Shown here in pieces: positions 59,168 to 64,000 of a stretch of DNA of 64,000 nt. The first letter of the stretch is position 1, and every line of letters begins with the position of its first letter. The DNA lies in the NCBI RefSeq assembly GCF_000384115.1, contig NZ_KB913029.1:1460907-1524906 (forward strand), given 5' to 3'. A program made the translations under genes and the position numbers. The notes beneath the pieces are model-generated. The model saw only the letters and a list, made by a program, of their open reading frames with translations. It was not told the DNA's origin and ran no database searches. This stretch comes from Sporichthya polymorpha DSM 43042. Lineage in GTDB: Bacteria > Actinomycetota > Actinomycetes > Sporichthyales > Sporichthyaceae.

Positions 59168-59713
59168 CTAGGTGCGCGGTCTTCCGCTCGCGTCGCACCG
59201 GACGGTGGGGACCTTGGTCGCCGTCGGTGGACGGTGGCCCGGCGCGGTGCGGTCGTGGCGCGGGTCGATGCCTCCGTCGATGAGCACCAGGTGCCCGTCC
59301 TCGTCGAGGCCCATGTTCTCCGGGCTCTCCTCGCCCGCCCAACTCTCCCGCAGCGCCAGCAGCTCGCCCGGGTCAGCGGTGCCCTCGGTCAACGGGGCGT
59401 AGGGCTTCATCGCCATGACCTTCTGGGTGGGGTACGGCCACCAGTCCGGGCACCACGGCTTGTCCGCGTGGCGGGTGAACGTGGCCACCTCGTGGTCGAA
59501 CGTCTCCGTCCTGTCGTCGGTGTGCGCCTTGTACGCGACGCCGTCCGGGCCGAGGAACGCGACGCGGGCTCCCTTGCCGAGGAAGGTCCACGTCTCGCCC
59601 TCGTGCTCCATGGTCGTCGCGTGGTTCGGGTGGTCGGGTGGCAGGTCCGGGAACCTTCTCGCGACGGCTCGGGCCTTCCGGGCGTTCGCCTCGGATCCCA
59701 GCGGGGTCTTCAC
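59168..59713 (-). CDS. Phage protein with a kinase-like terminal motif, 181 residues
   Basis: Not assigned to a family. The N-terminal half contains WTFLGKGARVAFLGPDGVAYK, similar to a nucleotide-loop strand and Lys strand of a kinase fold, and the C-terminal half has SPENMGLDEDGHLVLIDGGI, similar to the N-x...D-x-G catalytic/metal motif of protein kinases and aminoglycoside phosphotransferases. The protein is too short for a full kinase. It overlaps the upstream gene (GTGA). The kinase likeness is an impression from two motifs only. Confidence 0.6.
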   Translation of the reverse strand: MKTPLGSEANARKARAVARRFPDLPPDHPNHATTMEHEGETWTFLGKGARVAFLGPDGVAYKAHTDDRTETFDHEVATFTRHADKPWCPDWWPYPTQKVMAMKPYAPLTEGTADPGELLALRESWAGEESPENMGLDEDGHLVLIDGGIDPRHDRTAPGHRPPTATKVPTVRCDASGRPRT

Positions 59714-60084
59714 TTCTCGGCCTGGATCTCGGCGCGCCGCTCGGCGAGGGACTTCTGCCGCCCGTGCTTCGGGCCGATGGGGACGTCCTCGTAAGGGTCG
59801 CCGTGGGTCTGGAAACGCTTCTCGTGCGTCGAGCAGTAGCGGCGGTGGCGGGGCAGGTCGCAGGACTCCAGCTCGCAGTCCTGTCCCTCGATTGTGGCGC
59901 GTGGCCGCCAGGTCCGGCCCTCTCTCTCGGCCCGCTCCTTGGCCGCCTTCTGGGCGGCGGCCTTCTGGGCTGCCGCGCGGCACGGCCTGCACTGTCGCTC
60001 GCCGTTCGCCTTCGGGAACACGTTCGCGGGGTCGGTGAGGTCGTGCAGTCCCTTGCCGCACGTCGTCCACTTCGTCTTAGGCAC
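59710..60084 (-). CDS. Zinc-motif phage protein, 124 residues
   Basis: Two cysteine clusters suggest metal binding: TTCGKGLHDL with CRPCRAAA near the N-terminus, and CELESCDLPRHRRYCSTHEKRF near the C-terminus, separated by an Ala/Lys/Glu helix. The layout resembles actinophage proteins encoded next to HNH nucleases. It overlaps the HNH gene by 8 bases. It may assist the terminase or act as a small nuclease, which is an inference. Confidence 0.65.
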   Translation of the reverse strand: MPKTKWTTCGKGLHDLTDPANVFPKANGERQCRPCRAAAQKAAAQKAAKERAEREGRTWRPRATIEGQDCELESCDLPRHRRYCSTHEKRFQTHGDPYEDVPIGPKHGRQKSLAERRAEIQAEK

Positions 60085-60430
60085 TGCGCGCCTCCCACTC
60101 CTCGTACCGGCGGGAGCCCGGGATGGCCGGGCCCCTCTTCGCGTTGCAGCTCGCGCACACCACCTCGACCATGGCCAGCGTGATCGGCCGGCGGTTCAGG
60201 CGGGCGTGGTGCGCGGCGGGCGTGTGGTCCGTCGTCAGGTTGGCCTTGGTCCCGCAGTCCTGGCAGAACGGCTGTAGGCGGCGGGCGCGCTTCGAGAGGT
60301 TCCGCCAGGCCCGGCCGTACTGCGTCTCGTCCCGCTCCCTCGCGCGCGTAGCTCGTGGGTGCTCCGGGCAGCGGGTCTGCGGGCTGGGTACCCCGCAGAT
60401 TCCGCACGGGACCAGGACGCCGGGGATCAT
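60077..60430 (-). CDS. HNH endonuclease
   Basis: The 117-residue protein has the HNH core: CQDCGTKANLTTDHTPAAHH with the first His, a central Asn, and VVCASCNAKRG with the zinc cysteines. A second Cys pair at the N-terminus (CGICGVPSPQTRCPEH) may bind another zinc. HNH proteins next to terminase genes are needed for packaging in many head-tail phages. It overlaps the upstream stop (ATGA). Confidence 0.85.
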   Translation of the reverse strand: MIPGVLVPCGICGVPSPQTRCPEHPRATRARERDETQYGRAWRNLSKRARRLQPFCQDCGTKANLTTDHTPAAHHARLNRRPITLAMVEVVCASCNAKRGPAIPGSRRYEEWEARSA

Positions 60431-60807
60431 GCGAGGTGCGCCCGGATGTGGGCGTCGATGGTCGCCTCGATGGCGTCGTCGTACTCGTGCGAGTCGCGGA
60501 GCCAGTCGTGCTGGCCCCCTTCCGCCTGCTCGAAAATTGCTTGGTCCACGGCCCTGCCGCCGTGCTCCCCGCCCCACGCCATCCACCCGATCCAGGTGTC
60601 CCCGTCGTCCCTCACTGACGTGCCGTGGCGGCCCGACGCGGCGAGCGCTCCGCTGTCGCGGTGGATCTTCGACTGGGCGTCGGCGAACGCTCCCGTCATG
60701 ACGGCGTCCAGCGCTGCTCGGAGGGCTGGCGTGATGACCTTCGCGTCCCGCTCGGCCTGGCGGATCGCGGCTCGGGTGGAGTGGCGGTTGTCCTGGCGGA
60801 GTGTCAC
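60427..60807 (-). CDS. gp10-like head-tail or tail-completion protein
   Basis: The 126-residue protein has the pattern of HK97 gp10-like proteins: a helical start (TRAAIRQAERDAKVITPALRAALDAVM), DSGALAASGRHGTSVRD, a short strand pair and VDQAIFEQAEGGQHDWLRDS. Such proteins usually act after the capsid at the head-tail joint. Here it precedes the HNH gene, far from the connector gene, which is unusual. The GTG start overlaps the previous stop. Medium confidence in the family. Confidence 0.6.
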   Translation of the reverse strand: MTLRQDNRHSTRAAIRQAERDAKVITPALRAALDAVMTGAFADAQSKIHRDSGALAASGRHGTSVRDDGDTWIGWMAWGGEHGGRAVDQAIFEQAEGGQHDWLRDSHEYDDAIEATIDAHIRAHLA

Positions 60808-61055
60808 GGGGTCTCCCCCGCCCGCGTGCCGTCCCGGTCGGCCTCGGCGATGGCCAGGAACCAGTTGTCGATGGTCGCCGTGGCCCGCTCCCGGCTGCCC
60901 ACGCCGTGCTCCAGCATCGCGGCCGCGAGGCTCACCGTCTGCGCGAACAGCTCCGGGGTCGGCGGGTTCTCGCGCATCAGGATCGAGAGCACCTCCGGGT
61001 CCCGGTCGATGCTGCCCCGCAGGAAGGCCAGCGCCAGCAGGCGGTCCCGGTTCAC
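60804..61055 (-). CDS. Small helical phage protein, 83 residues
   Basis: VNRDRLLALAFLRGSIDRDP is followed by MRENPPTPELFAQTVSLAAAMLEHG and an acidic helix (DNWFLAIAEADRDG). It is all-helical, possibly a small regulatory or packaging protein; a small terminase is conceivable from its place before HNH-terL but its length is below the usual range. The start at GTG 61055 is uncertain; the frame is open further upstream. Confidence 0.5.
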   Translation of the reverse strand: MNRDRLLALAFLRGSIDRDPEVLSILMRENPPTPELFAQTVSLAAAMLEHGVGSRERATATIDNWFLAIAEADRDGTRAGETP

Positions 61056-61225
61056 GCGCCCGCCCTGGTCGGGCGGCTGGCGCGGTGGTCGCTGTTCGGC
61101 ACGGTGTCCTCCTAGGGGTTCTCCCGTCACGTACGCCCTCCTCGCGCCCTCGCGGCGTGGGATGCCGAAAGGGAGAACGGGGGAGCCCTCCACCGCGCGA
61201 CACGTGCGTTGCACGTGCGTGACCC

Positions 61226-61522
61226 TCAGCCGGGTTCGCGTCGGTGGACTGACCGGGATGCCGATGAGGTGTCCGGGGTCGCCCTCCACCCTCCGGTATC
61301 GGCCTCAGGTGCGTTTGTCCTCGGCGGCCGTGGCCTGTGCGACGGTGGCGGCGGCTCGGGCACCCTCGTCGGGTCGGCTCGGTGCGCCCACAGCAGCTGC
61401 TTGTAGGTGATCGTGTTGGCCGCCTCGACCATGTCCGCCCAGTAGTCCGGCGTCGAGCCGAAGGCCCTGATCGCCTCCCACAGCAGGGCGCCGAACTCCA
61501 GGAGGATGGCGTCGTCGTCCAT
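61226..61522 (-). CDS. Small phage protein, 98 residues
   Basis: MDDDAILLEFGALLWEAIRAF is followed by a helical part (DYWADMVEAANTITYKQLLWAHR) and a long Pro/Arg-rich disordered tail. Not recognised. The helical head could be a short protein-protein module. The start at ATG 61522 is preferred to TTG 61630, because the added residues look non-coding. The two frames before and after it are small too, so this is the accessory part of the element. Confidence 0.5.
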   Translation of the reverse strand: MDDDAILLEFGALLWEAIRAFGSTPDYWADMVEAANTITYKQLLWAHRADPTRVPEPPPPSHRPRPPRTNAPEADTGGWRATPDTSSASRSVHRREPG

Positions 61523-61660
61523 CTCCGGACGGCCGAGGTCCGAGGCCAGCAGCGGTCGCCTGGCCGCCCGCTCCGTGTCCTGTGAGCTAGTGCTCAGGTA
61601 GGGCGTGGTCGACGGACCTTCCTGTAGCAACGCTTGCCCCTCGGGTCGTGTCGTCGGGCG

Positions 61661-63193
61661 CTACACCGCCTCGTCGTGCTCCCAACCCATGTACTGCTGG
61701 CCCGTCGGCAAGTAGACGGTCACCCGGTCCTCGACCGGCACCCGCGTCGAGCTGCCCGCGTCGAGCTTCTGCACGACGATCTTCGGGAACAGCGTCTTGA
61801 CGATGCTGCGCTGCTGGTCCAGCGGGAGCGCGTCGAACTTCTGTCCGACCTCCTTGCGGGCTGCCGCCGCGTCGGTCAGCGAGACCCTCTTGACCCTCAC
61901 CCGCTCGCTCAACATCGCCGCGAACGCGTTGTCGGCCTGGGCCTGGTCGAGCTTCTCCTGCGTGGCGTCGATCAGGAGGTTCAGCGGCTTGTTCAGCCTG
62001 CGCAGGTCCTCGGCGTTGATCGTGCGGTCGCGGAGCAGCGACACGTTCTCGTCGCGCTCCTGCTTCAGCCGGCCGAGTTCCTCGCGGAGGCTCATCGCCC
62101 GCTCCAGGTTCCGCGACGCCGGGGCGAGCGTCTGCACGTCCGTGAACGTCAGCCGGTAGACGGCCATGTCCCGGAGCAGCTTGTCGAGCGGCTCGCGGCG
62201 GACGGCGGCGGCGCAGCCCTTGCCGGTGCACCGGTACTGCGCCGAGCGCGTTCCGGTCTCCCGGTCCGGCCGCTTGGTCGGGTTGATGCCCGCGTTCAGC
62301 TTGTGGCCGTTCGAGCACGTGGCGAGGCCCGACAGCAGCCTGCTCGGTGGTCGGTGGGCGCGCTTGTTCGCGGTGGCGATGGCCACGCACCGCCGCCACT
62401 CGTCCTCGGTGCAGACGGCCTCGGTCTGGGCGGTCGCGCCCTCCACGATCTGCCGTCCGGCGCCGGGCTTCTCCGGGTCGATGCGGCGGTCGACCAGTCC
62501 GGCGTTCCTCGCCCGGATCAGCACCTTCTTGACCGCGTCCTGCGACCACTCGACCGTCTTGCCGGTCTTGGATGCTGTCTGACGCTGGCGATGCGACAGC
62601 GCGCCGCGCTCGTTCCACTCGCGGGCGATGGCGGACAGTGAGCCGCCAGCCAGGTACTCCTGGATTCCCCAGCGCAGTGCCTCGGTCTGGGCGGGGTTCT
62701 CCCAGCCGAACGGCGGCGGACCGCCGAGGCTCTTGCCCTCCAGGATGGCCCGTTCGTTGCGCAGCGTGTGCCGCTCCGACTTCCTCTCGGACTCGGCCTC
62801 CGCGACGGCCGCGAGGATCGTGGCGACCAGCTTCCCGGCCGACGTGCTCAGGTCGAACGCGCCGGACTCGCAGGTGTGGAGCTGCGCGCCGGTCCGCCGG
62901 GCGATGACGATGAAGTCGAGCATGTCCTGCGTGGACCGCAGGAAGCGGTCCATGTGCAGCGTCAGGACGACGTCGATCTCGCCCTCTTCGAGCGCCTTCC
63001 ACAGCTCATCGCGTTTCGGGAGTTCGCCGCTGTACGCGCTCCCGGTCTCGTCGTAGATGGTGACGACCTTGAAGTCCGCCGACTTGGCGAGGCTGCGGCA
63101 CCGCGAGAGCTGGCGCTCCGGCTTGGCGCGGTCGTCGTTGCGGTTCTGCGAGACGCGGATGTAGATCGCTGCTCGGAGCTGCTCAGTTGTCAT
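61661..63193 (-). CDS. Large serine integrase
   Basis: The 510-residue recombinase has catalytic Ser15 in YIRVS, the arginine region DRFLRS, and the small resolvase helix (SAGKLVATILAAVAEAESERKSER), then the recombinase domain (FGWENPAQTEALRWG, SLSAIAREWNERG), a zinc ribbon (TCSNGHKL and RCTGKGCAAAV) and a coiled coil (ERAMSLREELGRLKQERDENVSLLRDR). It integrates by two-base staggered cuts at short dissimilar att sites. The ATG lies 20 bases inside attR, so host transcription enters it directly. Confidence 0.93.
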   Translation of the reverse strand: MTTEQLRAAIYIRVSQNRNDDRAKPERQLSRCRSLAKSADFKVVTIYDETGSAYSGELPKRDELWKALEEGEIDVVLTLHMDRFLRSTQDMLDFIVIARRTGAQLHTCESGAFDLSTSAGKLVATILAAVAEAESERKSERHTLRNERAILEGKSLGGPPPFGWENPAQTEALRWGIQEYLAGGSLSAIAREWNERGALSHRQRQTASKTGKTVEWSQDAVKKVLIRARNAGLVDRRIDPEKPGAGRQIVEGATAQTEAVCTEDEWRRCVAIATANKRAHRPPSRLLSGLATCSNGHKLNAGINPTKRPDRETGTRSAQYRCTGKGCAAAVRREPLDKLLRDMAVYRLTFTDVQTLAPASRNLERAMSLREELGRLKQERDENVSLLRDRTINAEDLRRLNKPLNLLIDATQEKLDQAQADNAFAAMLSERVRVKRVSLTDAAAARKEVGQKFDALPLDQQRSIVKTLFPKIVVQKLDAGSSTRVPVEDRVTVYLPTGQQYMGWEHDEAV

Positions 63194-63196
63194 GCC

Positions 63197-63232
63197 TAAA
63201 GCTACTGCAACCCTGCCCGGTGTCGTAGACGG
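63197..63232. other. Right attachment site (attR)
   Basis: The plus strand reads TAAAGCTACTGCAACCC-TG-CCCGGTGTCGTAG. Bases left of TG (63214-63215) belong to the element, bases right of it to the nitroreductase. Joining the phage arms gives a dyad centred on TG: TAAAGCT, then matching C, CA and C positions, mirrored by AGCTTTA 17 bases either side. This symmetry supports TG (CA on the other strand) as the two-base crossover. Confidence 0.85.
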
Positions 63233-63578
63233 CCCACGGGGCCGTGCTCGCCGGCGCTGTGTCGGCGACGGCCACGATCAGCAGCGAGGCCCGCGGGGCC
63301 CAGGCCTGGTTGCCCGGGTGAAGCAGGTCGACGATCGCGTCGAAGGTCCCCTCACCCCGGCGGCCGACCAGGAAGCGCCACGGCTGGGCGTTCGCGGCCG
63401 AGGGCGCCCAGCGGGCGGCCTCGAGCAGCGTGTGCAGGTCGGCGTCGGAGACCCGGTGCGCGGGGTCGAACCCGCGCGGGCTCCAGCGCCCGGCGAGCAA
63501 CGGATGCAGTTGGGCCGGCGTGTCCGCCTGCCGGGCCGGCAGGGGCGCGCGCACGGCGGTGAGAGGTGTTGCAGGCAT
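63214..63578 (-). pseudogene. Nitroreductase gene, 5' fragment
   Basis: The first 122 codons of a nitroreductase-family FMN protein (AGRWSPRGFDPAH, DLHTLLEAARWAPSAANAQPWRF). The frame runs through attR, adds nine foreign residues (GCSSFRHDN) and stops at 63183, 11 bases past the integrase start codon, so the two are overlapping frames on one message. GGGGGA lies 6 bases before the ATG. Without the C-terminal part the flavin pocket and dimer are incomplete, so the product is probably inactive. Confidence 0.9.
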
Positions 63579-63594
63579 GGCTGTCCCCCAGCAA

Positions 63595-63607
63595 TGACGA
63601 ATCGTCA
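63595..63607. promoter_or_regulatory. Palindrome TGACGA-A-TCGTCA upstream of the nitroreductase
   Basis: A 13-base dyad 17 bases before the start codon, between the pirin gene and the nitroreductase. It has the same TGACG-NNN-CGTCA form as the intergenic palindromes at 1838 and 32000, but at a promoter. It could be a repressor site that now controls the integrase. Confidence 0.45.
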
Positions 63608-63642
63608 GAAAATTCGGCCGGCCGCGGGAGCGCGGCCTTGAC

Positions 63643-64000
63643 TCAGCTCGCCAGCGTGGCGTGCATCTCCCAGACGAGGATCTCGGCCGGCTCCGTCCCG
63701 GCGGTGACGCGCTGCCCGCCGGTGGCGGTGAAGCGCACTGCGTCGCCGGGGGCGAGCACCCCGGCGCCCTCGAGCTCGACCGAGCCGCGGGGCACGAACA
63801 GGTGCAGGTACGGAGCCTCGGGCAGCGTCACGCTCTGCCCGGGTGCGAGCCGGGCGGCGTGCAGCGCGGCGTAGCGGTTGCGGATCCGGATCGCCGCGGC
63901 GTCGGCGTGCTGCGGCATGCCGGACGCCACCGGGATCAGTCCGCCGGAGAGCAGCTCACCGTCGATCTCGAGCTGCTCGTACCCCGGGTCCACGCCGTTC
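63643..64000 (-). CDS. Pirin family protein, C-terminal part (start outside the window)
   Basis: The frame is open to the right window edge (DPGYEQLEIDGELLSGGLIPVASG ... GSVELEGAGVLAPGDAVRFTATGG), so the N-terminal cupin with the metal ligands is not visible. The visible part is the pirin C-terminal cupin barrel. Pirins are metal-dependent, some with quercetinase activity, and are often stress-induced. The gene is just upstream of the split nitroreductase and both may belong to one oxidative or electrophile response unit. Confidence 0.82.
   Translation of the reverse strand, partial: NGVDPGYEQLEIDGELLSGGLIPVASGMPQHADAAAIRIRNRYAALHAARLAPGQSVTLPEAPYLHLFVPRGSVELEGAGVLAPGDAVRFTATGGQRVTAGTEPAEILVWEMHATLAS

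Larger units (their letters stand above)
52315..63215. mobile_element. 10.9-kb integrated phage-like element, head genes only (possible capsid-encoding phage satellite)
   Basis: The element is bounded by attL and attR with the shared core CCTG and carries a serine integrase at its right edge. All genes run right to left: integrase, two small unknowns, a gp10-like protein, HNH protein, zinc-motif protein, an unknown, large terminase, portal, MuF-like protein, scaffold, two small proteins, a cysteine-rich protein, major capsid protein, head-tail connector. No tail tube, tape measure, baseplate, lysin, repressor or replication gene is recognisable. That matches phage satellites that make their own capsids and borrow tails, or a prophage reduced to its head genes. 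Confidence 0.85.

Noticed and set aside
60804-61522. Small terminase subunit among the two small genes after the integrase
   Set aside because: Neither product shows a recognisable helix-turn-helix or the usual length, so the name was not applied.

Overview
The window is 64 kb of very GC-rich DNA with many GTG starts, 4-bp start/stop overlaps (GTGA or ATGA) and several apparently leaderless genes that have a TANNNT box 6-7 bases before the start codon. The housekeeping set (asd-lysC, ybaB-recR, a DUF5063 gene, dnaX, a small SRP RNA and a tRNA-Ser) is the arrangement typical of Actinomycetota. The genus cannot be fixed from sequence alone; a soil actinomycete outside the best-studied genera is the best guess.

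Layout. 0-16 kb: a TetR regulator cut by the window edge, a Fic AMPylase, TrpB2-type tryptophan synthase beta, the AzlCD amino-acid exporter, a secreted glycoside-hydrolase-like protein with RTX-type repeats, a GH63-like hydrolase, a polytopic membrane protein, an MFS pump with its own operator, an acyl-CoA synthetase, and a cluster of lipoproteins and small membrane proteins. 16-27 kb: a gene-free stretch with a terminator and a long hairpin, then asd-lysC, a secreted phosphodiesterase, ybaB-recR-DUF5063, convergent dnaX, an LVIVD-repeat protein with a DUF305 protein, SRP RNA and tRNA-Ser(GGA). 27-32 kb: glutaminase, two VapBC toxin-antitoxin modules flanking a DinB-like gene, and a TetR regulator divergent from a Baeyer-Villiger-type monooxygenase with two tandem operators between them. 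32-47 kb: a tandem pair of secreted 226-residue paralogues, a DUF1800/DUF1501 Tat pair, an iron-siderophore binding lipoprotein behind an IdeR-like box, an acyl-CoA dehydrogenase, an efflux pump with a GNAT, a polysaccharide deacetylase, a phosphopantetheinyl transferase and a heterodimeric ABC exporter. 47-52 kb: malic enzyme, a TetR/MFS efflux pair with two tandem operators, and a broken second MFS gene.

The most unusual region is 52.3-63.2 kb. A 10.9-kb integrated element, transcribed entirely on the minus strand, splits a nitroreductase gene between codons for Gln122 and Ala123. It encodes a large serine integrase, an HNH protein, large terminase, portal, MuF-like minor head protein, scaffold, major capsid protein, a head-tail connector and small unknown proteins. 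No tail, lysis, repressor or replication gene is recognisable. This is the composition expected of a capsid-encoding phage satellite, or of a prophage decayed to its head module. The element ends are resolved to the base: the shared attachment core is CCTG (CAGG on the coding strand), and joining the flanks restores a 200-codon nitroreductase frame exactly. In the integrated state the truncated nitroreductase frame overlaps the integrase start by 11 bases, so the host promoter probably drives the integrase, and excision would both repair the host gene and remove that promoter. A truncated pirin gene closes the window.
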